Source: Spirochaeta cellobiosiphila DSM 17781
GTDB taxonomy: Bacteria; Spirochaetota; Spirochaetia; DSM-17781
Length of the DNA stretch: 64,000 nt
NCBI RefSeq assembly: GCF_000426705.1
Contig: NZ_KE384555.1
Coordinates: 1-64,000, forward strand
Reading direction: 5' to 3'
This document shows, in pieces, positions 8,449 to 16,936 of this stretch. A program made the position numbers and the translations under genes. The notes under the pieces were generated by a model, which had not been told where the DNA came from, made no database searches, and saw only the letters and a list, made by a program, of their open reading frames with translations. Every line of letters begins with the position of its first letter. The stretch's first letter is position 1.

Positions 8449-8476
8449 AAAAAAACTCTCCCCTGTAGGGAGAGTT
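8449..8476 (-). terminator. Rho-independent terminator
   Basis: Stem AACTCTCCC (8454-8462) with GGGAGAGTT (8468-8476) around a 5-base loop. On the minus strand it is followed by a T-run (8455 down to 8449). It ends the bactofilin-TPR transcript. Confidence 0.9.
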
Positions 8477-8505
8477 CTCTATATAGTACAAGAATAGATA
8501 AATAC

Positions 8506-9120
8506 TTAACCTTGTTGACTACGCTCTAAACCACGGATAGCATCTTCCAATCCAGGATTAAGTTCAAGAGCCTTCTGATAAGCCACCTTGGCCCAGGTAT
8601 AATCTTTAGCTCTTTCCCGGGCATACCCTAGACGAGCCCACCATCTGGCCACATTGGGAGCATGATGAACTGCTGTAGATAAAGCTATATCCGCATGGTG
8701 ATACTCTCCTAATCGAATAAAAATCTCCCCCATAAAAAAGAAAACAGTATCAATTCTGTCCTCAGAAGGAGCTATGCTTGAATACTCTTCAAAGTATTTC
8801 AGGGCATCCAAATTCCGTCCTAGATAAAAATAGCTTTCCCCTAAGGATTCAATAATCCTATAATCATAACGTCTAACCTTAAGGGCTTTCTCCATTTCAA
8901 TCCGGGCCTGATCATAACTACCTTTTCGAACAAGACTCCAGCCCATAATGGTATAAGCATCCATATTCTCTGCATTCATCTGCAAATCAGCACGACAAGC
9001 AGCAATAGCCTCATCATACTTACCTTCTCGATATAAGGCTAAGGCATCGGCCCTCTGGGAAAACAAAGGAAGAGAGAAAGAAAGCAACAATCCTATTACA
9101 ATAAAGAAACCTTTATTCAT
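8506..9120 (-). CDS. Exported TPR protein
   Basis: Encodes 204 residues: signal peptide MNKGFFIVIGLLLSFSLPLFSQ, then about five tetratricopeptide units (ALYREGKYDEAIAACRADLQ, AYTIMGWSLVRKGSYDQARI, ARLGYARERAKDYTWAKVAY). ATG 9120 has GGGAG upstream and overlaps the stop of the bactofilin gene (ATGAATAA), so translation is coupled; a longer frame from 9147 would run into the bactofilin gene and hide the signal peptide. Probably a periplasmic scaffold working with the bactofilin, for example in cell shape, but this link is from position only. Confidence 0.85.
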   Translation of the reverse strand: MNKGFFIVIGLLLSFSLPLFSQRADALALYREGKYDEAIAACRADLQMNAENMDAYTIMGWSLVRKGSYDQARIEMEKALKVRRYDYRIIESLGESYFYLGRNLDALKYFEEYSSIAPSEDRIDTVFFFMGEIFIRLGEYHHADIALSTAVHHAPNVARWWARLGYARERAKDYTWAKVAYQKALELNPGLEDAIRGLERSQQG

Positions 9121-9472
9121 TATCCTCTCCCATAACCATATTACCATTAAACTTTGCCCCTGCTTCCATGATAACTTCAGGACTAATCATATTTCCTGAT
9201 ACTTCAGCAGAAGAATACAGCTCAACTCTACGAGAACAGGACATCTCCCCTTTTAAAGCACCTCGTATAGATAAAAGAGGGGCTTTAATATCAGCTTCCA
9301 CACGAGCTTCAGCCCCTATATATAATTCGCCCTGGCTTTTGATTTGTCCATGAAAGCGTCCCTTGATCATCAAAGGTTCGGTAAATGTTAGTTCACCACT
9401 GAAGTCAATATCCTCAGCAAGAATCGTGTCGATCTCACGTTCATCTACTCGTTTCAAATGTAAATCTGGCAC
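9113..9472 (-). CDS. Bactofilin family cytoskeletal protein
   Basis: Encodes 119 residues covering a single bactofilin domain (PF04519 type): a repetitive beta-helix with regularly spaced hydrophobics and glycines (DIDFSGELTFTEPLMIKG, GRFHGQIKSQGELYIGAEA, GNMISPEVIMEAGAKFNGN). Bactofilins polymerise without nucleotide and help set cell shape or position partners. The short flanks are typical. GTG start at 9472 with AAGGAG upstream. It overlaps the following TPR gene by 8 bases. Confidence 0.9.
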   Translation of the reverse strand: MPDLHLKRVDEREIDTILAEDIDFSGELTFTEPLMIKGRFHGQIKSQGELYIGAEARVEADIKAPLLSIRGALKGEMSCSRRVELYSSAEVSGNMISPEVIMEAGAKFNGNMVMGEDNE

Positions 9473-9519
9473 CTACTAATTCTCCTTATTAACTATCCTA
9501 ACTTCGCCCTCATGGGATG

Positions 9520-10251
9520 TCAAGAATGGTGTAATTCCTTCATAATCTTATTCATTGCCTTTTTTAGATCCTGGCGCATATCATAGGTATAAGGATTATA
9601 ATGTTGTAGATCAACAAATAACTGCCAGGGATCATTACAGGTTTGCTGTCTAATCTCTAACAAACGCTGATACCCATAGGTTCCAATAGGACTGCTCTCC
9701 AGACTCAACTCATCAAGAACGCGGCCTATGAAATGGGTAATCCCCTGGGTATAGGCAGCTTGTTGATCATGCTCCTCAGGTGTCATAATATAAACCCTCA
9801 TTCCCATCTCTGCAAAAACATCTTTCCAATACGCTAAATCTTTCTCGCTATTAGTGACAGGAGTTAAAACAACGGGTAAGCCCTTAACGCCCTCTTTGGC
9901 AGAATCAGGTCCAAACATAGGATGAGTACCCATAATAGGATTGGTGTCACCTAACAATCGTTCCAGGGTCTTCAATGGTTCAACCTTGACAGAACAAGTA
10001 TCCACGATAAGAGTATTACTCTTTAAAACCGGTATTAAAGACCTTGCAGTTTCTTCCATACTTGATATGGAAGTACACAAATACAGAACATCTACCTCTG
10101 CTAAATCCTCCAGGGAATTCACCCGGACAACACCCTTTGGGGTGGGTCTCTGAGAACTTCTTGTATATCCATATACTTCAAACTTAGTACTAAGAAGACC
10201 AGCCCAGAAGGAACCGAATCTTCCTAGGCCGTAAACGCCTATTTTAATCAT
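9520..10251 (-). CDS. tyrA: Prephenate dehydrogenase (TyrA family)
   Basis: Tyrosine biosynthesis: oxidative decarboxylation of prephenate to 4-hydroxyphenylpyruvate with NAD(P). The 243 residues begin with a Rossmann GLGRFGSFWA (residues 8-17). MGTHPMFGPDSAKEG (about 107-121) is the classical TyrA substrate segment, and GITHFIGR supplies the second conserved His. No chorismate mutase or ACT domain is fused. Slightly short for the family. The start is preceded by a promoter ending 6 bases before the ATG and no ribosome site, so the mRNA is probably leaderless. Confidence 0.92.
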   Translation of the reverse strand: MIKIGVYGLGRFGSFWAGLLSTKFEVYGYTRSSQRPTPKGVVRVNSLEDLAEVDVLYLCTSISSMEETARSLIPVLKSNTLIVDTCSVKVEPLKTLERLLGDTNPIMGTHPMFGPDSAKEGVKGLPVVLTPVTNSEKDLAYWKDVFAEMGMRVYIMTPEEHDQQAAYTQGITHFIGRVLDELSLESSPIGTYGYQRLLEIRQQTCNDPWQLFVDLQHYNPYTYDMRQDLKKAMNKIMKELHHS

Positions 10252-10257
10252 GGCCCT

Positions 10258-10286
10258 ATATTAGGATAATTGAGAATCTTTTTCAA
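10258..10286 (-). promoter_or_regulatory. Leaderless promoter of tyrA
   Basis: Minus-strand TTGAAA (10281-10286), 17-base spacer, TAATAT (10258-10263), then 6 bases and the ATG. Transcription should start at or within a base of the start codon. Confidence 0.8.
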
Positions 10287-10297
10287 AGGCTTTTTGC

Positions 10298-10326
10298 TTG
10301 TCTTTTTAATATGAAAAACTCATAAT
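10298..10326 (+). promoter_or_regulatory. Promoter of pta
   Basis: TTGTCT (10298-10303), 17-base spacer, CATAAT (10321-10326). Start expected near 10333, leaving a leader of about 37 bases with AGGAG before the ATG. Confidence 0.6.
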
Positions 10327-10369
10327 AATTTCGGTTAACTTTTAAATTCAATTAATCAGGAGTGTATAA

Positions 10370-11365
10370 ATGACTTTTACCGAAAGGATGTGGGAAAGCG
10401 CCCGCCAAAAGAAAGGAACTCTAGTCCTTCCTGAAGGAACAGAACCTAGAACAGTCAAAGCTTGTTCACCTATCTTAACAGAAGGATTAGCAAAAGAAGT
10501 TATTCTCTTAGGAAAAGAAGGGGAAATCAAAAAAGTAGCTGAAGCTGAAGGGGCTGATTTAACGGGTATTACCATTATAGATCCTACAACCAGTGAACGG
10601 TTAGAAGGCTATGCTCAGGAATACTATGAACTTCGTAAGCACAAAGGGATCTCAATAGAAGATGCTAAAGCCAAAATCATTGATCCTCTTCATTTTGGTG
10701 CCATGATGGTTAGAAAAGGAGATGCTACTGCAATGGTAGCTGGTGCGGAAAATGCTACAGGCAAGGTTTTAGTAGCTGCTTTTACCATTATTAAAACGGC
10801 TCCTGGTGTTAAATCAGCTTCCAGTTGCTTTGTCATGGATATGCCCGATAAAAAATGGGGCAAAGATGGTTTAATGATCTTCTCTGATTGTGCCACCATA
10901 CCAGATCCAACAGCCGAACAATTAGCAGAAATCGCTGCCGCAGCTGCAAAATCCTGTAAGGACTTCCTACAAACCGAGCCAAAAGTCGCTATGTTAAGCT
11001 TTTCTACAAAAGGTTCTGCTAAACACGAACATGCCCAAAAGGTTATTGATGCCCTGGCTATTGTTAAGGAAAAACATCCAGAACTTAATGTAGACGGTGA
11101 AATGCAAGCAGATGCAGCCATTATCCCCTCTGTTGCAGAAAAGAAAGCTCCCGGATCTCCAGTGGCAGGACAAGCCAATACATTAGTATTCCCTGACCTA
11201 CAGTCTGGCAATATTGGATACAAATTAGTACAACGTTTTGCTGGTGCAGATGCCTATGGTCCGTTCCTACAAGGATTTGCAAAGCCTGTATCTGACTTAT
11301 CCAGAGGTTGTTCTGTTGAAGAAATCATCAACACAAGCGCAGCCACATTAGCTCAAGCAGAATAA
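10370..11365 (+). CDS. pta: Phosphate acetyltransferase
   Basis: Converts acetyl-CoA and phosphate to acetyl phosphate and CoA, the first step of acetate formation with acetate kinase. The 331 residues match the single-domain Pta: the LVLPEGTEPRTVKA start, MVAGAENATGKVLVAAF near residue 120, FSTKGSAKHEHAQKV near 205, and the C-terminal LVFPDLQSGNIGYKLVQRF followed by GPFLQGFAKPVSDLSRG. It lacks the N-terminal regulatory domain of long Pta. Clear AGGAG ribosome site. No acetate kinase gene is in the window. Confidence 0.96.
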   Translation: MTFTERMWESARQKKGTLVLPEGTEPRTVKACSPILTEGLAKEVILLGKEGEIKKVAEAEGADLTGITIIDPTTSERLEGYAQEYYELRKHKGISIEDAKAKIIDPLHFGAMMVRKGDATAMVAGAENATGKVLVAAFTIIKTAPGVKSASSCFVMDMPDKKWGKDGLMIFSDCATIPDPTAEQLAEIAAAAAKSCKDFLQTEPKVAMLSFSTKGSAKHEHAQKVIDALAIVKEKHPELNVDGEMQADAAIIPSVAEKKAPGSPVAGQANTLVFPDLQSGNIGYKLVQRFAGADAYGPFLQGFAKPVSDLSRGCSVEEIINTSAATLAQAE

Positions 11366-11373
11366 TATAATAT

Positions 11374-11397
11374 CCCTCCTTCAAATAAGAAGGGGGG
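11374..11397 (+). terminator. Probable terminator after pta
   Basis: CCCTCCTTC (11374-11382), loop AAATAA, GAAGGGGGG (11389-11397): nine pairs with one G-T. The following T-run is weak, so read-through into dapB is possible. Confidence 0.55.
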
Positions 11398-11404
11398 AAT
11401 CTCC

Positions 11405-11433
11405 TTGCACCTTTCTCAAAATCTTACTAGTAT
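11405..11433 (+). promoter_or_regulatory. Leaderless promoter of dapB-dapA
   Basis: TTGCAC (11405-11410), 17-base spacer, TAGTAT (11428-11433), then exactly 6 bases to the ATG at 11440. No Shine-Dalgarno sequence lies before the start. Confidence 0.8.
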
Positions 11434-11439
11434 CAAACC

Positions 11440-12186
11440 ATGAATGTAGTAATAGTCGGATATGGCCAAATGGGTCATGAAATCGAAAAAATATTGATAG
11501 ACCGGGGACATAAGATAATATCAAGGATAGATTTACATAAAGAGTCCGCCGATTACAGTGAACTATGTCCAGAGGCTATAGAAGGTTCAGATTTGGCTAT
11601 AGACTTCAGTCTGCCTACAAAGGTAATGGCCAACATAAAATTCTATGGAGAACATAGACTTCCTGTTGTGATGGGAACAACAGGCTGGTTAGATCATCTG
11701 GAAGAGGTGAAAGAACTCATTGAGTCATCTGGGAGTTCTTATATCTATGGATCGAACTTCTCCATAGGAGCCCATCTATTTTTTAAAATGGTAGAAAAAA
11801 CTGCCGCCCTCATCAACCCTGTACCAGAATATGACGTGATGGTAACCGAATACCACCATAAATTCAAAAAGGATTCCCCTTCAGGGACAGCCCTGACAAC
11901 AGCCCAGAAGATCATAGATAATGTGGATCGAAAAACTATTATTCAGCCGGAAAAACTGGATCGACAGATAGAACCACAGGAACTCCATGTCGCAAGCATT
12001 CGGGGAGGAAACATCCCGGGGACTCATAAAGTCACAGTTGATTCCCTCTTTGATACTATTGAAGTCACACACACAGCACGCTCCAGAGGAGGATTTGCCC
12101 TGGGTGCTGTCTTAGCAGGTGAATGGCTAATTAATAAAAAAGGCTTCTACAGTGTAGAAGATTTTATAGAACAATTCTTTGACTAG
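11440..12186 (+). CDS. dapB: 4-hydroxy-tetrahydrodipicolinate reductase
   Basis: Second step of the diaminopimelate/lysine branch: reduces 4-hydroxy-tetrahydrodipicolinate with NAD(P)H. The 248 residues show the nucleotide-binding GYGQMGHEI (residues 7-15), GTTGW, SNFSIGAHLFFKM, the catalytic EYHHKFKKDSPSGTA (about 137-151), and the IRGGNIPGTH motif near residue 188. The gene overlaps none; dapA follows 10 bases later with its own AGGAG. The dapB start itself has no ribosome site and appears leaderless. Confidence 0.95.
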   Translation: MNVVIVGYGQMGHEIEKILIDRGHKIISRIDLHKESADYSELCPEAIEGSDLAIDFSLPTKVMANIKFYGEHRLPVVMGTTGWLDHLEEVKELIESSGSSYIYGSNFSIGAHLFFKMVEKTAALINPVPEYDVMVTEYHHKFKKDSPSGTALTTAQKIIDNVDRKTIIQPEKLDRQIEPQELHVASIRGGNIPGTHKVTVDSLFDTIEVTHTARSRGGFALGAVLAGEWLINKKGFYSVEDFIEQFFD

Positions 12187-12196
12187 GAGATAAATA

Positions 12197-13084
12197 ATGT
12201 TTAAAGGAACCTATACCGCCTTAGTAACCCCCTTCGATAAGGAAGGAGCTGTAGTCAAAGATCAGCTATCTCGGATTATTGAGGAACAAATAGCACAAGG
12301 CATCACAGGTATTGTCCCCATGGGATCCACAGGGGAAAGCCCCACCATGAGTCATCTGGAACATGCGGAAGTGATCAAAATGGTTATTGAAATGACCAAA
12401 GGACGTACACAGGTGATTGCCGGAACCGGTTCAAATGCTACTGTGGAAGCCATATCTCTCACAAAACAAGCAAAAGAAATGGGTGCAGATGCGAGTCTGC
12501 AAGTATCCCCTTATTATAACAAACCTAATCAGGAAGGTCTGTACCGACACTTTATGACCATAGCAGACAGTGTAGAAATCCCCTTGATTATCTATAATAT
12601 TCCTGGAAGAACAGGTCGAAATATTGAAGTTGAGACTTTATTGAGATTAGCAGAACATCCTAACATCGTAGGAGTAAAGGAAGCCAGTGGTGACATCAAT
12701 CAAATATTTGAGATTATCCGCCAAGCACCGGAGGATTTCTCAGTAATATCAGGAGACGATGGATTGACAGTACCCCTCGTTCTAATGGGGGGACATGGTG
12801 TTATTTCTGTCACAAGTAATATAGCTCCCAAAACCATGGGTAGACTGGTCGAAATGGCTTTACAGGGGGAAGTAGAAAACGCAAGGGAAGAACATTATCG
12901 TTTAACCCCTCTATTTAAGGCTCTGTTCTGTGAGATAAACCCTACTCCAATCAAAGCCGCCATGGCTTATATGGGATATATGGAACCCAACTATCGGCTT
13001 CCTTTGGCTCCACCAGCACCGGCCAACCAGGCTTTGCTTGAGAAAACCTTAAAAGATTATGGATTTACCAATAAAATGCTATAA
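12197..13084 (+). CDS. dapA: 4-hydroxy-tetrahydrodipicolinate synthase
   Basis: First committed step of the diaminopimelate pathway: condenses pyruvate with aspartate semialdehyde. The 295-residue TIM-barrel contains GSTGESPTM (about residues 43-51), YYNKPNQEGLY, the Tyr-bearing IYNIPGRTG, and the Schiff-base lysine in GVKEASGD (Lys near 162). SD AGGAGATAAATA before the ATG. Cotranscribed with dapB and followed by a perfect terminator. The product feeds peptidoglycan and lysine synthesis. Confidence 0.96.
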   Translation: MFKGTYTALVTPFDKEGAVVKDQLSRIIEEQIAQGITGIVPMGSTGESPTMSHLEHAEVIKMVIEMTKGRTQVIAGTGSNATVEAISLTKQAKEMGADASLQVSPYYNKPNQEGLYRHFMTIADSVEIPLIIYNIPGRTGRNIEVETLLRLAEHPNIVGVKEASGDINQIFEIIRQAPEDFSVISGDDGLTVPLVLMGGHGVISVTSNIAPKTMGRLVEMALQGEVENAREEHYRLTPLFKALFCEINPTPIKAAMAYMGYMEPNYRLPLAPPAPANQALLEKTLKDYGFTNKML

Positions 13085-13110
13085 AATAATACAAGACGAA
13101 TTGAGTATCA

Positions 13111-13138
13111 AGCCATCAGTTAACTGATGGCTTTTTTT
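13111..13138 (+). terminator. Rho-independent terminator of dapB-dapA
   Basis: A perfect 22-base palindrome: AGCCATCAGTT paired with AACTGATGGCT (13111-13132), then seven T residues. Confidence 0.93.
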
Positions 13139-13172
13139 AGAATCATAAAAAAATTATAAAAAGGAGACATAA

Positions 13173-14015
13173 ATGATTAAAAAAGTAGGCGTTCTTCTGA
13201 GCCTTATATTACTGTATTCCTGTCATTCTACTCAAAGCATCAACCTAAAAAAGCTATCCGAGTCAGCTTCTATTGATATCATCTCAGTCAAACCAGACAC
13301 AAATCTTGTGGATGGATTAGAGACGCAATTCACTATAGAATTGGAATATCAATTCGAAGACCTTGAGGAAGCCCTGATCTTGGTAGGCTTCAATTCACAG
13401 AAAATACTAGAGTACAAAATGGATCCTTCACAAAGAATCATCGTTTCCAAAGGCTCCGGACGTAGAATAATTAAAACAACAGCCATTCCCCGTGATTGGA
13501 AAGAAAAAGGAGACTTTGTACTGGATGTCAACCTAAGTCCCCTCTCTTCAAAGTCTGATAAGGGAACCTTTGCCTTTGATACCTATCCTTTACAGTTCGC
13601 TACACCAGAACAACAGGAAGAAGCCATTAAAACGATTCTTAAACAAAACAAGGAAGTTCCTATTCCCAAAGGATCCCTCTCAATCGTCTCTATAACACCC
13701 GAATCTAACCTCATAAATGGGAAAAGAACAAAATTCATTGTTGAAGTTGCCTATGAGTTAACGGGAGCCACAAAAGGCGAAATAACCTTGGGATTTAATA
13801 CTGATCAACCAGATATATTTACCATGAGTCCTCATTGGAACAAAGTAATCCCCTCTGGTAAGGGGCATTACAAATTCAAGGTCACTGCCATTCCCAAATA
13901 TTGGGGCTACGAAGGATCTTTCCAGGTAAATGTCAATTTAAGCTCCTATCCGGACTACCTGGAACGGAAGGTTGTAGCCTATGATAAGCGGATATTAAGT
14001 TTTGGAAATGATTAA
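13173..14015 (+). CDS. Lipoprotein with two tandem copies of one domain
   Basis: Encodes 280 residues with lipobox LYSC (Cys17). The mature part is an internal duplication: residues about 34-140 and 166-275 both run SI-I-S(V/I)-(K/T)P(D/E)(T/S)NL(V/I)(D/N)G, then T-F-(I/V)E(L/V), LGFN, SGxG, TAIP(R/K)xW and a closing VNLS-(P/S) strand. The pattern of short strands suggests paired beta-sandwich domains facing outward or into the periplasm. I do not recognise a named family. SD AAAGGAG; it stands alone between two hairpins. Confidence 0.78.
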   Translation: MIKKVGVLLSLILLYSCHSTQSINLKKLSESASIDIISVKPDTNLVDGLETQFTIELEYQFEDLEEALILVGFNSQKILEYKMDPSQRIIVSKGSGRRIIKTTAIPRDWKEKGDFVLDVNLSPLSSKSDKGTFAFDTYPLQFATPEQQEEAIKTILKQNKEVPIPKGSLSIVSITPESNLINGKRTKFIVEVAYELTGATKGEITLGFNTDQPDIFTMSPHWNKVIPSGKGHYKFKVTAIPKYWGYEGSFQVNVNLSSYPDYLERKVVAYDKRILSFGND

Positions 14016-14022
14016 AAGATAA

Positions 14023-14051
14023 AGCCAGCCAATCTAGGAAGATGGCTGGCT
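14023..14051. terminator. Hairpin between convergent genes
   Basis: AGCCAGCC(A)ATC (14023-14034) pairs with GATGGCTGGCT (14041-14051), one bulged base. It lies between the converging lipoprotein and GH3 genes. A T-run is lacking on both sides, so it is a weaker candidate terminator. Confidence 0.5.
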
Positions 14052-14073
14052 ATAAATCACTAAGCCCTTGTAT

Positions 14074-16806
14074 CTATTCAGGCTTTCTTAAGAAAAGAAA
14101 TAAAGCAAATGTCCCTACAAGGACCATATCTAAGGCAATCAGTATAAAAATCCAAAAGGGGAATTGGGGTACTGAAATCTCTTGGGCATCACTATTAGAG
14201 ATCGTGTAGAGTATGTGATGAGCAGCTTCTTGCATGGCCTCAATCCCTCGAGTATCCTGGGTAGTAGCCTTAGAAACTGTTGCACCAGTAGAAGTAAGCA
14301 TCATATCCGTACCCATTCGCACAGCTATATCAGGATTCTTATAATTATCGACAACATAATCAGAAATCACAAAACCTTTAAAACCCCATTCTGATCTTAA
14401 AACATTTTGTAATAGAGCCTTATTCTGTCCTGTCCAAGTTAGACCAAGTCGAACATCCGCGGCCATCACAGCAGTAGCAACACCTTCTTTTACAGCCAAT
14501 TCAAATGGCTTAAAATACACTTCCCGCATAGACTGTTCTGTAGCCCAGGAACTCATACCTAAACGATTGACTTCCTGTGGGTTCATGGCAAAGTGTTTAA
14601 TATAAGGATAAATACCTTGAGAACGTGCACCTTTGATAAAAGCAGCTGCGATTTTTCCAGCCAAAACACCATCCTCAGAATAATACTCAAAATTACGTCC
14701 ACCAAAGGGTGTCCTATGAATATTCATTGCAGGTCCGTATAGTCCACTTACCCCATATGCTCTAGCTTCTGTACCTACCGTTTCTCCCAGCTTTTGAACC
14801 AGCTCTTTATTCCAGGTTGAGGAAACAACAACAGCACTAGTATAGTGGTTACCTGAAGCACCATTAACCAAACCATTGATACCTGCAGGACCATCAAGAT
14901 CACTTGTTTTGTACTTTTCAATTGATGGAACACTAGCAGTGGCAAAGCCTCCATAGCCCAACAAAGTCACTAACTCTTGAACAGGAATTTGTTTTATAAG
15001 CTGTGACCATTTAGGATCATCATAGGGAACACCTTTCAAATCATTAAGAACCAAATGATTATTCTCTGGTTTATAGGACTTAAGAGCGGTTCCTTGTTCC
15101 ACGGAATCATCTTCAATCTTCCTAACCATCTCAGGGGTGGCGTCTTTAGGCTCAGGTCTAACAGTAGGAAGAGTCCCTTCCCAATCCGCTCTAGTCACAT
15201 ACTGATTATTATTAGCAAAGGATACATCATCAAAGTGATTGACAGCAGCTACTTGATCACTGGGCCTCTTATTATTTTCATTGTAAACAACTTTTTCTGG
15301 GATATTTAGTTTTCGTGATTCAATCAAATCATGAGCATTATCCATAAGCTTGATCTCATAGGTCCCTTTATCAAGCACATAAGCCCTATCAGTAATATAA
15401 TCATAGGAAGCTAAATCTTCCTTGGCAAAGGATATGGTTAATGTCTCCCTTTCCCCAGGCTGTAGCATCTTTGTCTTATCAAAATCCAGTAAAGACACAA
15501 ATGGTTTTTCTATCCCACCAATAGTGTAGGGAGCAGTCACATATACTTGAACCACATCTTTACCTGGAACATTTCCTATATTGGTTACCTTTACTGTAAG
15601 CTCATAATGATCACCTGACTCATGTAACCCTTCAATACTTTGTGTAAAGTCTGTGTAACTTAACCCATAACCAAAGGGATATTGAACAAGCTTATGATAA
15701 GCTTCTTCATCCATTCTATTTGTTCTGTTGTCTACAAATCTTGTCTCATAGAATCTATATCCAACATAAATACCTTCGATATAATCAACGTAAGAATAAT
15801 GATCAAGATCTACATACATAGCATCGTAAATATTGTTAGTGTTAAGATATTGGAAATCCCCGAAGTTATAGTATGCAGGAGCTGATTCCAACTCATAAGC
15901 ATAAGTATCAGCCAAGGCACCAGAGGGATTAATTTCACCATCCAAAACTTTAGCAACACTTATGGTACCAGTGGAACCGGGGCCCCCTATCCACAATGCG
16001 GCTTTTATCTTGGGATCATCCAGAAACCCTAACTCCATAGCATTACTTGAGTTAATAAGCACAACAATCTTATTAAAGTTCTTTTTGACTATATCAAGCA
16101 TGCTTCTTTCATTATTAGTTAGCTCTAGATAGTGCTGCCCCTGGGCTCCCCCTGTATAATCTGCCGTATCATAAGGGAGATCACCCCCTTCTCCACCATT
16201 ACGGGTAAAAACTACAAAAGCGACATCTGAATAATCTTTTGCCTCTTGTATCAAAGTATCTGAGAACTGAGAAGCTTCTGGCTCATAGTTATTGTAGTCC
16301 CCCCCTATTAGGTGAAAGACATTCGTTTTTTGCTTCTCCTGAATATGCTGCTGATAGAAGGATATAAGAGAAGGATTAGCTTCATACCCCTGATCTTCAA
16401 GAGCTTTTATTAATGAGACATTCTTTTTCTCATCACCTGCCCCGGATCCACTCCCCCCATAGGTTATGTTAATAGAAGTGTAACCGAATAAATTAACCTT
16501 TTGGGATGTCATAGGTAATAGATCATCTTCATTTTTTAAAAGGACTATTCCTTCTGCCTGAACATCTTCGGTCATCTCTTTAGCCTTCGCCCTCGCCTCT
16601 TTGGTTACTGGTGCATCCTCATCCATTTTTGTGAAATAGATATCTATTACATTGCTGTAACGTATGGTACCAATGTGTATTCCAACTACTAAAATAGTCA
16701 GGAGTAGAAATACAGTAAAAAGCTTTACTCTTTTTCTGCTCTTCCACAACAGTAAAGCAGAAAGGAGTAAAGTAATAACTAAGCTAGTAATTATTATTTG
16801 ATTCAA
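14074..16806 (-). CDS. Membrane-anchored, domain-permuted GH3 beta-glucosidase-like enzyme
   Basis: Encodes 910 residues. Two N-terminal membrane helices (about 2-20 and 29-50) come first, then the GH3 C-terminal alpha/beta sandwich (LLKNEDDLLP, FGYTSINITYGGSGSG) and a fibronectin-III-like domain (about 395-500, ending GTYEIKLMD). The (beta/alpha)8 barrel comes only after these (about 590-870: TSDLDGPAGINGL, IKHFAMNPQE, nucleophile Asp816 in VISDY). A third membrane helix (about 883-904) closes the protein. This is the permuted order known for a subset of GH3 enzymes; usual GH3 has the barrel first. TTG start with AGGAG. A MarR gene is divergent. The substrate is probably a beta-glucoside, but this is inferred. 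Confidence 0.87.
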   Translation of the reverse strand: MNQIIITSLVITLLLSALLLWKSRKRVKLFTVFLLLTILVVGIHIGTIRYSNVIDIYFTKMDEDAPVTKEARAKAKEMTEDVQAEGIVLLKNEDDLLPMTSQKVNLFGYTSINITYGGSGSGAGDEKKNVSLIKALEDQGYEANPSLISFYQQHIQEKQKTNVFHLIGGDYNNYEPEASQFSDTLIQEAKDYSDVAFVVFTRNGGEGGDLPYDTADYTGGAQGQHYLELTNNERSMLDIVKKNFNKIVVLINSSNAMELGFLDDPKIKAALWIGGPGSTGTISVAKVLDGEINPSGALADTYAYELESAPAYYNFGDFQYLNTNNIYDAMYVDLDHYSYVDYIEGIYVGYRFYETRFVDNRTNRMDEEAYHKLVQYPFGYGLSYTDFTQSIEGLHESGDHYELTVKVTNIGNVPGKDVVQVYVTAPYTIGGIEKPFVSLLDFDKTKMLQPGERETLTISFAKEDLASYDYITDRAYVLDKGTYEIKLMDNAHDLIESRKLNIPEKVVYNENNKRPSDQVAAVNHFDDVSFANNNQYVTRADWEGTLPTVRPEPKDATPEMVRKIEDDSVEQGTALKSYKPENNHLVLNDLKGVPYDDPKWSQLIKQIPVQELVTLLGYGGFATASVPSIEKYKTSDLDGPAGINGLVNGASGNHYTSAVVVSSTWNKELVQKLGETVGTEARAYGVSGLYGPAMNIHRTPFGGRNFEYYSEDGVLAGKIAAAFIKGARSQGIYPYIKHFAMNPQEVNRLGMSSWATEQSMREVYFKPFELAVKEGVATAVMAADVRLGLTWTGQNKALLQNVLRSEWGFKGFVISDYVVDNYKNPDIAVRMGTDMMLTSTGATVSKATTQDTRGIEAMQEAAHHILYTISNSDAQEISVPQFPFWIFILIALDMVLVGTFALFLFLRKPE

Positions 16807-16857
16807 ATTGATTCTCCTGTTTAAAAAAGATAGCTAGCATATTAACTATCTCTTATC

Positions 16858-16877
16858 CAGAAGTCAAAGACTTTCTG
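16858..16877. promoter_or_regulatory. Possible MarR operator
   Basis: Imperfect inverted repeat CAGAAGTC-AAA-GACTTTCTG between the divergent GH3 and MarR starts. MarR proteins bind such short palindromes and often autoregulate. The link to this MarR is inferred from position. Confidence 0.45.
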
Positions 16878-16900
16878 CTTTTTTTGAGTAATAAGCTATG

Positions 16901-16929
16901 ATGACATAAAAAATATATCTTTGTATAAT
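16901..16929 (+). promoter_or_regulatory. Leaderless promoter of the MarR gene
   Basis: ATGACA (16901-16906), 17-base spacer, perfect TATAAT (16924-16929), then 7 bases to the ATG. No ribosome site is present. Confidence 0.85.
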
Positions 16930-16936
16930 AGAGACC

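Noticed and set aside
10690-11223. A 177-codon open frame opposite pta
   Set aside because: It lies wholly inside a well-matched pta gene, with no ribosome site or family match.
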